DNA of 64,000 nucleotides from Syncephalis plumigaleata (GCA_025201365.1 JAIXMF010000002.1:1550001-1614000); one strand, 5' to 3'; counted from the first letter of the stretch, positions 20,945-32,411 are shown. The notes: a model not told the origin generated them from the letters alone. Made by a program: numbers and translations.

Positions 20945-23825
20945 ATGTCTAGTGAGGTTGAAGCATCTACTACGGTTCGAGAACCGTCATCTGACTGCGC
21001 CAATAATATCGAGCAGTGTTGTGCGCAGTTAAAAACGATATCCGAAGAAGTTGAACGGAATCATCCTGTAGACAACGGCAGACTACTTACCCTTGCCGAA
21101 CAAGCTGCTATCTGGGGTCGTAATGGTAATCAGCTAACTAGCATTTACTATGTTAGTATCTTTTGCTTACTTTACTTCTTATACTGCCGCTATCTAGCTA
21201 ATAACCGGGATATTCTCGGTACTTCAGGTCTTTTAAAAGTAATTTGCGATATTATTGCCAATAAAACTGCACGAGTTGAGGAATCAGCTTATGTTCAGTG
21301 TCTACGTGTGGTTGCCAATGCTTGTGCTGATCATGGTAAGCGTGTTGTCAAATAGGCCAACCTACGATAGCTCATCTACTAGTAATATAGGTGATAACCG
21401 TGACATTGTATTGGATAGTCAATGCTATGAAACGATCATTTCCTCGCTAAGTGGCTTGCCCGAATCGAACACCATTGTTATCGCCAAATTCGTGATGGCC
21501 ACCTTGAATAATCTAGCCAACGATCATAGTATGTGATTATTATTATCATCAACATAGGAATACTAGGCTGATATGAATATTAGGTCCATTGAGACAGAAA
21601 CTATTAAGTGCCAATATCATGACCATCATTCCACCATGGTTAGATCCGAGTATGCTTGACAAGGAACCCGATGGTGATGTCGTAGTCGTTTACACGGCTA
21701 GACTACTATTCACCCTCATGGAAGAAAGTAAGCTAAGAATGATCTGTGTAATCAAGTGTGTATGCATTGATGCTCATCTTCGTATCTCTTCCATTAGGTG
21801 GATCGATTCTCAAGTTCCTCCAAGCAGATGGACTTGGCACTATTATTCCATTAGCGGAAAAGCTCTTAACAATGGAGGATCCAAGCGAGAATCCTGCTAC
21901 TTGCACTGTTCTCGATATATTACAGGTTCTAACTGCATTAAATGGTAGGATATTATCATTTGGTATAGATAGATGCACAAGCGTGTAAGCTAACAATAGG
22001 GTTAACAATAGAAACGGCACAGGAAGCAGTTGGTACATCGAAGCTACTTTATACTTTGATGAATGCAATTGAAAGGAGATACATCAATGAACAAGGCGAT
22101 TGTATCGATGAAGAAAAGAATGACGACGAAGATGACGACAATAACAACAATGACTATAAAGAGTATATTGTGCCGGTACTCATACATGTATTCTCAAGCG
22201 GTAAATATAAATATGTGTATATACATATGTATATATGACTTATTATTTTTGTTTGTCTAGATACCTTGATGTTGCCTCTCTATACCAATGAGAAGGTGAT
22301 GAATCAGCTCATGCGATGGATCAAGTCTAAATCTGAGAAAATGGCAACAGTCGGCTTCCTGTGTCTATGCAACATATCTCGTATTGGTAAGTGCATGTAT
22401 TATTGAGTAGCCTAGTATGCGTATACATATGTATATATTGACATGCTAATACGTTATTATACATACATCCATGCATACATACATACAGAGAAAGTTGCAA
22501 CAGGATTACTCACAGAATGGCAAGTAATGCCGCAATTACATTATTGGCTAAAGAATAGCACTGAACCATCAACAAAGCATGCTATCATTGGACTACTTAG
22601 AAACATGGCCGTACCATGTAATTACCACTAATATCGTGTAGTAATGTATACCGCTAACTAGAAAATGTAACACTAAATAGATTCAAATCCACTAAAGATA
22701 TACAGCAATGATCTTATGATACTACTTGCTCCATTAGTCAATCATTCAATGCAAGCCATATATGCCAAGGTCATTGTACTACTCAAGATTATGACTAGAC
22801 CATTGTCGCAACAAGGTAATCAATGATTGTGATGATGATGTTTTGTAAACAATACCGGTTAACATTTATGTCTATATATATATATATATATGTTATATAG
22901 AGAGTAGCAATGAAGAATGCGCCAAATCCATCTGTACATCCTCATCTCCTGGTAACGAAGCAATTATTACGCGTGTATATCGATTGCTTGAAACAGCAAC
23001 CGATGACACGACAAAGAACGAGTCATACCGCTTAATCGGACATCTTATTCGATATGGTTGGGATTCCAGTGTCAATGCAAATAGTGAGTAGACAAACATA
23101 TACATATAAGCACCTTCAATAGATCACATTAATTAACAGTGATAATATAGCGGCTAGTGTGATTCGTGCCTCTTTATTGGCACATTTAGTATTCCCATCT
23201 TTTGTGGAATTCACCGTTACAAACAAGCATCCTATGCTGTTTAACGAATGTCTAAACACACTCACAATTGTAGCCGAAAAGGCCGATACATGTAAGTGGA
23301 TCAAGCGCATAAGCTCAATCAACCCACTACTCTACTTATCTAACAATGATGATACTAGTTGATCTCCTAGAGAAAGAGATATTCAAGTCACATACCATTA
23401 CAAGTCAAGCAGAACCGGGTCAAACAGGAGCCGTGCCACCACCGACATCAGTGAATCTGTGTAGTAAAATAGTAAATCTGCTAAAGGAGAATGATCCAAA
23501 ATTACCCATAGAATATCGATCCAATGCAATAACATTCCTGGATGTATTCATGCATGCCGGTAAGAAGTCTATTGGTGGTAAGTTATAGCATTGAATTAGC
23601 AATGTAATATCAAATTGTATTCATCCTTTACTAACCAACATCGAATATCAAGTACGCGGTTCAACAATGCAGAGAATGTTAACCCACGTATATCCTGTCA
23701 TTGTCGATCAACTGGCGAAAGATCCTAAACCTGTCAGTAAGGAAGTTAAGAGCAAGGCCGAGACACTAGCTCAATTCTTAGAAGAATACAAAATGATATA
23801 TGTCTTGAATCGTTATAACTATTAA
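20945..23825 (+). CDS. Armadillo-repeat protein, SmgGDS (RAP1GDS1)-like
   Basis: Multi-exon gene starting MSSEVEASTTVREPSSD at 20945 and ending LNRYNY at 23825. About ten exons are separated by introns of 40-80 nt with GT/AG ends. The protein is a string of helical repeats with armadillo-like signatures (AYVQCLRVVANACADH, FVMATLNNLANDH, TVGFLCLCNISRI, KHAIIGLLRNMAVP) and an acidic insert rich in Asp/Asn around 22100. Overall organisation suggests the SmgGDS family, which binds and escorts small GTPases of the Rho/Rap type (known). That assignment is tentative; another armadillo or HEAT scaffold is possible. No signal or membrane segment. Element B lies directly upstream and probably contributes to the 5' region. 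Confidence 0.6.
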
Positions 23826-23941
23826 ACAAGTCCAATGCATATAGCACTATTCTACAGCATACTCGTTTCTTATTAAGATGCATGATTGCATATGTAACAA
23901 TTGTAATAATAATAGTAACGTTTATTAGAACTGTCGTTCAA

Positions 23942-24273
23942 TTAAAGTGGCTTAGCAGGCAACTGCGTCAATAGGATGTTGCATCGTTTCTTAAGTGTAA
24001 CGCGTTGACGTGAGTATTTGTCGTCAGGCGAGAAGCGAGCTATTATCAGCAAGATTAGTTATACTGTATTACACACGCTTGTCATGCTAAATACCTGGAT
24101 GAGCCGACTTGGTTACAGCGCCTTTAGGGGAGGCTTTCTACAATAGTTTGATTGAATAGAACAACGAGTTAATATATATGTATATATGTGTGTATACTGA
24201 TTCCACAAGTACAACTAACCTTAAGCGTATAGACACGCTTGCCATCGGCTCCTTCGTAGTACATGAGATGCAT
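23942..24273 (-). CDS. NOP10: H/ACA snoRNP protein Nop10
   Basis: Three exons: 24273-24220 ([18 protein letters not shown]), 24137-24095 ([14 protein letters not shown]) and 24039-23942 ([18 protein letters not shown] onward, ending LPAKPL). The product has 64 residues, exactly the usual Nop10 length. The diagnostic [22 protein letters not shown] and LLTQ segments are all present. Nop10 binds Cbf5/dyskerin in the H/ACA particle that pseudouridylates rRNA and snRNA. It is divergently paired with the ribosome-biogenesis gene BFR2. Confidence 0.95.
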
Positions 24274-24440
24274 GGTTAGCTTTGATTTAAACGATAAACC
24301 GGCAAGTCGATCTGATGATCTTCGTAGTCAAGGGTAAATAACCGCTGAAGTGATAAGGAAAGAACGAGTTGAAAAGTAGAAAAAAAGTAGGAAAAAAGCA
24401 AAAATATTTCTTTTTTATTTCTTCAAGCCATTCCATCAAC
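24274..24440. promoter_or_regulatory. Shared 167-bp divergent promoter NOP10/BFR2
   Basis: Lies between the ATG of NOP10 (minus) and the ATG of BFR2 (plus). It holds A-tracts and a GCAAAAATATTTC element near 24398-24410. I see no exact copy of the PAC or RRPE motifs known from yeast ribosome-biogenesis promoters. Confidence 0.5.
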
Positions 24441-26983
24441 ATGCCTACATGTAAGTTGATTTGTAAAGTAGAATTCTAACTGGTAATTAACGTCGTACCA
24501 CTTTGTATATATATATATATATAGCGCGACGTAAGCAGAAGAAGAGTCTAGGAGAACAGCTGGCCAGCTTACTGGACCCAACACCTCAAGGTGAGTATAA
24601 TAAAGTAAAGTAGATAGAATAAAAATGGTTAAATTTCCATACAATCGATATAGATGTTGACCCAGAGGAGTTTGGTGAAACATTCCAGAATCATTCAATG
24701 ATGGATAACGATAATTCTGACGCTAATGGTGGCGACAATAGTGATGATGATGATGATGATGGCTATGGTCAGGTAGCGGCACGCGCTCATTACATTGATA
24801 TGGGGTAATTAGCTAGCTAGTTAGATAGATAAATAGATAGATAGATGTATATATGTAGTCGATACTAATACAACATTATTCAGACGTAGTCAAATGCGTA
24901 ACAATACAGAATTCCTAGTTGATGATCCTAAATATGAAGGGAAAGCTCAGAGTCGATCCAAACTATATGAATCAGATGATGAAGAACATAATAATCGTGC
25001 CACCGTTGATCGATCATATAGTTCTTCATTAGGAAGTGAGGAATTTATTACGGCAGACGAGCAAGAGGATAGTGAAGATAATGTTAGTGAAGAAGAAGAA
25101 GAAGAAGAAGAAGAAGAAGAGGATGATGATGAAGAGGATGAACATCAGAATGACATGTCTAGTGAAGAGGAACAAGAAACGGTATGTTATACTACACTTC
25201 ATATTATCACTATATATATATATATATGTAACTTATGCACATTGATAGGATATGAATATGGAAGATGTAGATAGTACATTAAAAGAAATGGAAAAGGAAG
25301 AGAGGCAAGTATGGAATAGTTATGATTATAGATGATCCATACTTATACTCGTGATTAGACAATTGAAGACTACTATCACTCAAGGAGCAAAATCGGATGT
25401 AAGCAAGGGCATTGATGTACGACATCAAATGGTAAGTTGAATACGAGTAATGTAATTACTATGAGTGAAATAGTACATACTAATCATTATTTGCAGTTGT
25501 TGTGGGATAACTTGTTAGATACGCGTATTCGATTGCAAAAGTCTGTACTGCTAGCCAATCAATTGCCTCAGGTAATTATAAGATGTGGTATATTGAATAC
25601 AGGCATAACAGCTAATGAACCTGATCTAGTCTGAAAACTTCTACTCATTCGTGCAAGACATTAACGATGATAGTGTGTTAAGGAAGACACATCAGAAAAT
25701 ATACGGATTACTAGAGGATCTAGTTGATTTACGCTTGGTAAATACATACACATCTATAGATGCATTTACGATTATTAACTAGATATCATAGTGTATAATA
25801 GAACAGAATGCAACGATGGATGTATCTCTGGATTCATTGAAGCAACGTAAACGATCCCACGAGGTTATGGAGAAGGATGGTGAAACGATAGACTGGTCAT
25901 TAGGCATAAAAAATCTTGATAATATTTGGTCGAGTGTTAAACAATTAGAGAATAGGTAAGATGCCATTAACACTGAATGAATAGTAATAATAAGTGTACT
26001 AATATCATGATGATTAGCTTCAAACCATACATGAATGAGACATTAGAGAAATGGCACAATAAAGTACAAGTGGCAGCTGGTGTACCGCTTAATAAAAAGT
26101 TCAAAGCTATTAATCAGGTTGGTTGACTAGTCATTGATTGGCAAACTGCCAATGGAATACTAATCTATTCATTGATGCGTGATAGGGTGTACACGAACAA
26201 ATCAATCAAGTATTAGCCGATAAGGATCGACTTGTAAAGCGTACACAACTCAAGCGCAATGACTACCAAATACTGGGAAGGGTAAGTTATTACAATATCA
26301 AGCAAATGTGAAATGACTAATCCTAATTGTATGATAAATAGACGGAAACTACCACGGTGAATGAGCATGACACGATGGATGATACGAATAAAACGAATGG
26401 TGAAGATTCACTCAATAAGGATTACGATAATGAGATATTCGATGATACAGACTTTTACCAGCAATTACTACGTGAATTAATCGAAAGTCGTATGGTGGAT
26501 ACTGGTGAGTTGAAACGATGATATTGCAATGATATACGTGTATATTAACATTGTTACATTCGCTTCTTCAAGATGATCCAATGGCCATCGGTGTTAGATG
26601 GGCAGCATTGAAACAACAAACAAAGAAGAACAAGAAGAAGGTCGACACGAAAGCAAGCAAGGGAAGAAAGCTTAGGTAAGTAGTAGACATACACACACAC
26701 TCATATATGACAATACAATACAGCAAGATAACTAATGGATGTACGTATGTATGTATGTAATGTCTCAATCGTATTTATTAGATATCACGTCCATGATAAG
26801 TTACAAAACTTTATGGTACCTATTCCAACTGGTACATGGCATCAGGAGATGACCGATGAGTTGTACGCGTCGCTATTTGGTCAACAGCAACAACAACAGC
26901 AGCGTGCGGAGCGAGAACAACCGACAGCATTGGTGGAACAAACGATTACTAATGATTTTGGTGGTCTACGCTTATTCAGTTAA
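24441..26983 (+). CDS. BFR2: Ribosome biogenesis factor Bfr2/AATF (TRAUB domain)
   Basis: The first exon is only 10 nt (ATGCCTACAT, 24441-24450), spliced to [20 protein letters not shown] at about 24523. About ten exons follow. The acidic middle contains a GAA-encoded poly-Glu run (about 25093-25130). The AATF leader domain ([24 protein letters not shown]) and the C-terminal TRAUB region ([17 protein letters not shown], then [17 protein letters not shown]) are both clear. AATF/Bfr2 acts in the nucleolus with the small-subunit processome. A Gln-rich stretch of CAA/CAG codons lies near the C-terminus. It shares a promoter with NOP10. Confidence 0.92.
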
Positions 26984-28301
26984 TTTACTAAAACTACAAT
27001 TACAATAATTATGATAATAACAAATGAAAGATAATACGATCAATTCATTAGAAATACTTGTTTAATGTCATGGTATCGGATATCGCTATTATTGATTCCG
27101 GTGTTAATATTATTCGTGTTACAGAACCATTCATGATGGAAACAATGTGGCCGCAATGACGACAATTAGTTATGTGAATGTGTAACATAATACTGGTTGC
27201 TTCAAAATGAAAAAGCTTGAATGAAGATATGATACAAATAATCTCAAGTGATACGATATACTTGGACAAGTAACCGCCCGATTCTAATAATCATTTGTTC
27301 ATGTCATAACATCCTAATAAGACTTGTGCACATCATTTTTACGCGATAAAGAAGTAAATTATTACATGATTGAATGGCCTAATTTTAATGAATTATTATA
27401 ATGAATTACTTGACGTAGTTGCGATACGTATAATGTCAATGGCGAGTTGTCCGAGCCAATAGTTTCCTTTTACTGTTCTGTAAATAGATGTACACGACGA
27501 AACGTAGTTTAGGATACTATGCTATTGCTCTCCGTTTTGATTGAATTCAACTCGGATGAAACACACGTCAACTTATGGAGGCGCGTAATTCCTTTTTCTA
27601 ATATACAAGTGGGTTAATTTTTTTGAATATACGAAACATCATTCGAAACTCGGCTTTTTCTTTTCCGTGACAAAAATATCCTTACTCGACGTAGCTAATA
27701 GATCCGAGTCCTCCTTACAAGAGACACCAAGTAGAATGGGGCGAGATGGGATGGGAGCGAAAAAAAACGAAGAAGAAGAATGGTTCTGGATAGCTCGATA
27801 AGTGAGCGAAAACCCGAATAGCAACCCTAATCGTAATGACTCGTGTGTTCAACAATAGTTGACACGGTGATACAGGCAAGGTGCGCTACACATGTATGAG
27901 CAAAATAACGCAATGGCATGGCAGCGGTACGTTTACCACGGCTCTGATCATTACTGATTTCCCATGCAGATATTGTGCAAATAAACATAGTGCAACACCT
28001 GTAGAACAGGTAAATGAACGAGATTTCTAAAAGTAGATGTGCCCTACAGAGTCAGCATGCTTTGATGGCGATGTTTGCATGGCGAGTAAAGGAGGGGGAG
28101 GGGGGGGGGGGGGGGTGAACAGCACTGTACTCTCGGCATTTCTCATTCGGGTTTATAGAGGCCTATGTAACATATCGGTGTGGGGGCTAAACATAGCGAC
28201 CAGTTTAGTCAAAGTGTAAAGAGACTGGTGCTTGCACACATACACACACACCCATCATTTAGCATGTTTATAGAGTAGGACAGCGATGAACCCAAATTAG
28301 A
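26984..28301. other. Intergenic with a 16-G homopolymer
   Basis: No gene supported. A run of five G at 28094-28098 and an unbroken run of 16 G at 28100-28115 stand out in this AT-rich DNA and could form G-quadruplexes. They lie about 190 bp upstream of the TATA box of LPMO copy 3. Confidence 0.6.
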
Positions 28302-28309
28302 TATAAATA
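28302..28309 (+). promoter_or_regulatory. TATA box of LPMO copy 3
   Basis: TATAAATA, 275 nt before the ATG. The other family members show a similar placement. Confidence 0.5.
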
Positions 28310-28576
28310 AGCGAGGTGATAGGAAAGTAACATATGCACTTTATTCGAATAACCTCTTCTTACGTCTTCTTCTACAACGACTACCGCTACCAATTTTGTT
28401 CTACGATAACACAACTTGGGCTGTGCCTATTGATTTGTGTTCATTTTCTGTTAACTGCCCTTCAAGTAGCCAACTTTACCTCACGATTCAAGGTTAAGCA
28501 ATCTAAAAGTACTTCCTGCTGCTGTTGACCGGTACTCTTCACTCCAACAATACACGTACTTTCGATAAAATCAAAC

Positions 28577-29548
28577 ATGATCCACTCTATCACTTCCTCT
28601 ACCGCAATGCTATGCGCATTTGCGGTTACTGCCCTTTCGGTCGTTTCTAGCGTGTCCGCTCATGGTTACCTGTCAAGTCCAACTCCTCGTGGCATTGAGA
28701 AGCTTTCCTACCAGATAGATGACTTGAAGTCACCTAACACCAAGGGTATTTGCCGTGATGAGCCAGCCGGCAAGGTAACCAATGTTGGACATTCGGTCAC
28801 TCTTGGATTCACTATCACAGCGCCACACATTGGCATGTGCGAGGTGTATATTCTCGATGAGAATCTCGGTAATGCTCGCAAGATCGCCTCCAAAAAAGAC
28901 TGTGTCGCTACTGGCAAGGTTGGTTCATGGACTGTCAATATTCCATCAGATATCAGTGGACGTAAAGTACTACGCTGGAAATGGGACGCTGCTCATCTAA
29001 AAACTACTATTGAACATTATGAACAATGTGCCGACATCAACATCTCTGGTGGTGGAGGAGGTGGTAGTAGTGACAGTAGCAGTGATGATGATGGAAGCAG
29101 CGACAGCTATGACGATGATAGCGCATCAGATTCCTCGTCCGATTCGAAATCGAGTAAATCATCCAAATCAAATAAGAAGAAATCAAGTAAATCGACTGAT
29201 GATGAATCAAACACACCCTCTTCAAGCGACGCTACTGATGAAGGCTACGAATCCTCCTCTGAAACAAAGAAATCAGATGTCAGTACTGATGCTGATAGTA
29301 CTACTAGTGACACCACTACCACTGAAGCAGAAGCAACATCCTCGGATACGAGTGCTACTGAAACAGAAGCAGATTCTTCATCATCATCTTCATCGTCATC
29401 GTCATCAGGTGGTGATGGCTGTCAAGATGGTGAATTCAAATGCGAAGGCAACAAGGTCGGTCAATGCTCTAGCAAAAAGTTCAACTGGGTCACTTGCGCC
29501 AGTGGTACCACATGCAAAAAGACCGCCTATGCCATCTACTGCGGCTAA
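28577..29548 (+). CDS. Secreted LPMO-like protein with CBM19 (copy 3)
   Basis: 323 residues, intronless. Signal peptide ends SSVSA, then HGYLSSPTPRGIE with the N-terminal His. The core carries GHSVTL and PHIGMC and ends at CADINIS (about residue 157). A Gly/Ser/Asp linker and a C-terminal CBM19 module (CQDGEFKCEGNKVGQC to YAIYCG) follow. Linker, CBM and 3' UTR are nearly identical to copy 2 at nucleotide level. The core's central part is nearly identical to copy 5 (36983), which suggests gene conversion. First of two LPMO-like genes in tandem, with an I78 gene between them. Confidence 0.75.
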   Translation: MIHSITSSTAMLCAFAVTALSVVSSVSAHGYLSSPTPRGIEKLSYQIDDLKSPNTKGICRDEPAGKVTNVGHSVTLGFTITAPHIGMCEVYILDENLGNARKIASKKDCVATGKVGSWTVNIPSDISGRKVLRWKWDAAHLKTTIEHYEQCADINISGGGGGGSSDSSSDDDGSSDSYDDDSASDSSSDSKSSKSSKSNKKKSSKSTDDESNTPSSSDATDEGYESSSETKKSDVSTDADSTTSDTTTTEAEATSSDTSATETEADSSSSSSSSSSSGGDGCQDGEFKCEGNKVGQCSSKKFNWVTCASGTTCKKTAYAIYCG

Positions 29549-29666
29549 TTGCCGTTATACATTTGTAGCAATATGCACATGATACACTGAAGCAACAGGA
29601 TAGCGCTAGTGTATAATAACGAATAAAAACAATACATAATACTGCAATTGTAGTCAATAGTGTTTA
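29040..29666 (+). repeat. Half-unit of the 2.2 kb duplicon (C-terminal half and 3' UTR)
   Basis: Matches about 11170-10582 on the minus strand at high identity through the linker, CBM and 3' UTR. Similarity stops exactly after CAATAGTGTTTA at 29655-29666. Confidence 0.8.
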
Positions 29667-29746
29667 ATAATGTGTTGAATTTGTAATGACAAGTTAATAA
29701 ATTTATTGAACTTGGCAATAGTGTATAGTTTCCATAGTATCTCACA

Positions 29747-30077
29747 ATGAATCATAATGACATCGAGGCGTGGAAGCAGAAACTAGTTGGGAAACGACTA
29801 CTTCGTGACAATGAGGCTGCCGCTGAAGGAATAGACGAGTCAATGGTAGGTGTATAGCAAACTACACCATCCTATGAAGGTGGAGGTGGATGAGGGAACT
29901 AACCAAAGCTACCACTACTCTCGCTATGCAATACAGACTGTACATGAAAGTAAGCTTCCTAATCCACACCGGATACTTGGGCCATCATCTGTCTACACGA
30001 TGGATTTCATCGAGAATCGACTAAACGTCCGTGTAAATGACAGCATCATAACGGTATCTTTTTCGGATAAGGGATAA
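29747..30077 (+). CDS. Peptidase inhibitor I78 family protein (copy 2)
   Basis: Exons 29747-29845 and 29937-30077, with a 91-nt phase-0 intron (GTAGGT to ACAG). The product has 79 residues and starts MNHNDIEAWKQKLVGKRLL. The second exon reads TVHESKLPNPHRILGPSS, then YTMDF and NRLNVRVNDSIITVSF, which is the I78 signature. The C-terminus is the family-typical VSF form, so this copy looks intact. No signal peptide. I78 members inhibit serine proteases (known); the target is unknown. It sits between two secreted LPMO-like genes on the same strand, 750 bp upstream of copy 4. Confidence 0.8.
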
Positions 30078-30626
30078 CCCGCAGAATGTTACTAATAAAC
30101 CATGCATGATATGTTTAGCCATTCCAAATGTCTGAATATGAAGATATTTGCTCATTGATTAGTATTATTATTATTCTAGTATATGTCAGAGTATCAATTA
30201 GTGGAAATACATCGTTTGTCTTTACCGGACTAGTTTACCGGTGTATACTTTATCCATTGTGCTTAATCAGAGCACAGTGTAAAATTGAAAACTTGCTGGT
30301 TTCCTTAACTGCTCATTCCAAGCTATTTACTTAGTCGAGTGTAGGCTGCTCCTTTGTTCAAACTCAAATTTATCCGGTGATTCCCCCATTGGTTATCAAG
30401 TATAAATAGGGACATTCTTATTACTAAATATGTGGATATTCATTCTCGCCATTGGTGTACCCGTCAATTAATAATTGAGCATCAGCTTGTCTATTTTGAA
30501 TTTAGCAATTGTCTGAACATATATAGCATTGTCTTGTTAGCGCTAAATGTATGAGATTAGACCGCCGTATCAATTGCATTTATTTGAATGGTTGCAAATA
30601 AGGATCTGCTATATCCCGCTCGCTAT

Positions 30627-30635
30627 TATAAATAA
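30627..30635 (+). promoter_or_regulatory. TATA box of LPMO copy 4
   Basis: TATAAATAA, about 201 nt before the ATG and conserved in the duplicated promoter at 11855-11863. Confidence 0.55.
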
Positions 30636-30827
30636 AGTGGATATCGGGTATGGATTTCAAAGCATATCATCACGTCAACCGTCCTTCTACCACATTATCG
30701 CAACTACTACAATTGACATTGGCTGGTCCTTGTCATACGTTTTTTTCCTTCTTGCTAGACACATCGACCAAACGATAAATTACTGAAACTCAACTCTCGC
30801 TCGACTGTAACACCGGCCGTTAACACT

Positions 30828-31577
30828 ATGCTGTCTTTTTTCGGGTTACTTCTCCTACCGGCAGCTAGTCTGCTTTCCTATACTTCTGGCGTATCCGCTC
30901 ACGGTCATATGAGCTATCCTGTACCACGGGGTATTGAATTGCTTGAAACGGATAAGAGTTTATTTGGCGGTCCTAATACCAAAGGGCTTTGCCGTGGAAT
31001 TCGTGAGGCTGGTAAAATCAACGATGTTGGTCATTCGCTTACTTTGCAGTTTGAGATTAGTAAACCACACTTTGGTATGTGCGAGGTGTACATCCTCGAT
31101 GAGAACCTCGGTAATGCTCGCAAAATTGCCTCCAAAAAAGATTGTGCCGCTCCTGGCAAGGTTGGTCCATGGACTGTCGATATTCCATCGGATATCAGTG
31201 GACGTAAAGTACTACGCTGGGTATGGAATACAGCTCTCATACTAACCACTACTGAGCAATATGAGCAATGTGCCGACAGCAACATTAGTGGTGGTGGCAG
31301 TAACAGTAACAGTAAGAGTAGCAATACCAGTAGCAGTGACGAAGGTAAAGTGAATGATAGCGATGAAAGCCAAAAAGATAGCGACAAGAAGAGTAGCAAG
31401 AAAAATAATGCAAATGGCGAGGATAACGATACAAGCGAGAACGAAGAAGAAGATAAAAGTAAAAAACAGGACCGAAATAAGAAGAACGATGAAGACAAGA
31501 AGAAGAAGAAAGAAAATGAAGACAAGAAGAAGAAAGAGGAAGAAGAAGATGGTAATAACAATGTTGATGAGGAATAG
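30828..31577 (+). CDS. Secreted LPMO-like protein with Lys/Glu tail (copy 4)
   Basis: 249 residues. The first 38 residues (signal peptide plus HGHMSYPVPRGIEL) match copy 2 exactly, then the sequence diverges. The N-terminal His, GHS and PHFG are kept. The His seen near the C-terminal end of the core in all other copies (AAH, AKH or ADH before the V/T-rich strand) is replaced: here it reads NTALILTTTEQYEQC. After the core there is no CBM19 but a strongly charged tail (Ser/Asn-rich, then repeated Lys/Glu/Asp), which may bind polyanions or the cell wall. Probably secreted; function inferred only from the family. Confidence 0.7.
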   Translation: MLSFFGLLLLPAASLLSYTSGVSAHGHMSYPVPRGIELLETDKSLFGGPNTKGLCRGIREAGKINDVGHSLTLQFEISKPHFGMCEVYILDENLGNARKIASKKDCAAPGKVGPWTVDIPSDISGRKVLRWVWNTALILTTTEQYEQCADSNISGGGSNSNSKSSNTSSSDEGKVNDSDESQKDSDKKSSKKNNANGEDNDTSENEEEDKSKKQDRNKKNDEDKKKKKENEDKKKKEEEEDGNNNVDEE

Positions 31578-32084
31578 GACGATGAAGAACGGGATAGCGG
31601 CGAATATACTACTTGTAAAGAGTAGTCATATTAGCTACTAGGATATCCTTGTATATCTTTAAGATGATCTAAATAAAGTATTTGTAACAGACAATTTGTT
31701 GGAATGATTAAACAATGCATTATTAATAAATATGCAGCGGTGTACTATTCGCTACCTTCTTTATGCTGCAAATGAGGGATTAGATGTATTTTGTACAGAG
31801 CTATTTACATCATAGCATACCATAGAGCATAGTTTAAAGATTAATGATCATGGTAATTGTCATACACTGATGCTAGTATATTATTTCTATACTAATGCAT
31901 GCTTCCAATGTTATCTGTTTGTAGTAAGATCATATCTGTGTAACAATATAATTCACTACGCATATCCACTAATAGGTTGATCGTTACACTTTACATGAAC
32001 TACATTGTTCTGCCACGTTAATTAGCAATACTTACGAAGATAGCTTAACGATGATCAGTATTAGGACTAGAAGTATCAAGCAGA
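31578..32084. other. Intergenic, no supported gene
   Basis: AT-rich 3' flanks of the LPMO gene (AATAAA-like signal near 31670) and the convergent GEMIN7 gene. Nothing else seen. Confidence 0.4.
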
Positions 32085-32411
32085 TTATAAAGTCAAAGAT
32101 ATCGATTGAACATCGTCATGTCGAAGTAATGCTTCAGGATATTGACCAATAGGAGTGTTCAACTTGCCTACACGATAATGCGTCTCTTGTGCATGTGTAC
32201 TTTTCAATACGGCTGTAACGTTAGATCTACAGGTAAAATAAACAAAGCAATTTCAGTATTGTGTCATTCATAACAAACAAACAAACAAATGGTATTACCC
32301 GTCTACAAGTTGAAATGTAGCCAAAGGTTGCTGCTCCGTGATCTTGAGCCAAATATCCAAACAACGAGCGCGTAACTCGTATCTCGCCTCCTTGTTCTCG
32401 TCCTCACTCAT
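32085..32411 (-). CDS. Gemin7-like SMN-complex subunit
   Basis: Two exons: 32411-32299 and 32226-32085, splitting a Gly codon; 84 residues. The N-terminal helix EARYELRARCLDIWLKIT is followed by an Sm-like fold (PLATFQLVDGSNVTAVLKST) and the strongly family-like end HYRVGKLNTPIGQYPEALLR. The matching segment in animal Gemin7 reads LQTPxGVQxEALLR. Gemin7 pairs with Gemin6 in the SMN complex, which loads Sm rings on spliceosomal snRNAs (known). Many yeasts lack it, so its presence supports an early-diverging fungus. It is divergent from the DDT/PHD gene, with 420 bp between the two ATGs. Confidence 0.75.

Larger units (their letters stand above)
29701..30940 (+). repeat. Half-unit of the 2.2 kb duplicon (I78 gene, promoter, LPMO N-terminus)
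   Basis: Matches 12793 to about 11550 on the minus strand. Starts 34 nt after the preceding half-unit, so the two unit ends are adjacent head to tail. CAATAGTGTATA lies at 29716-29727. Beyond about codon 38 of the LPMO gene the two copies diverge sharply. Confidence 0.8.

Noticed and set aside
27460-27625. CCTTTTACT followed by AATTTTTTTGA, resembling a U5 snRNA loop and Sm site
   Set aside because: The two motifs are about 140 nt apart, too far for U5, and the loop flanks do not form the expected stem.
29010-29582. 190-codon sense frame overlapping LPMO copy 3 (also 10666-11238)
   Set aside because: A shifted frame of the repetitive linker. Its composition is that of a codon-shifted Ser/Asp repeat, and the LPMO frame accounts for the sequence.
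30547-30786. 79-codon frame (MYEIRPPYQLHLFEW) also present at 11704-11943
   Set aside because: It lies in the duplicated LPMO promoter and contains the TATA box. It persists only because the segment was duplicated recently, and I see no family features.
31031-31561. Long antisense Ser/Leu/Phe frame
   Set aside because: It is the mirror of the Lys/Glu-rich tail of LPMO copy 4. Similar antisense frames lie opposite copies 2, 3, 5 and 6.
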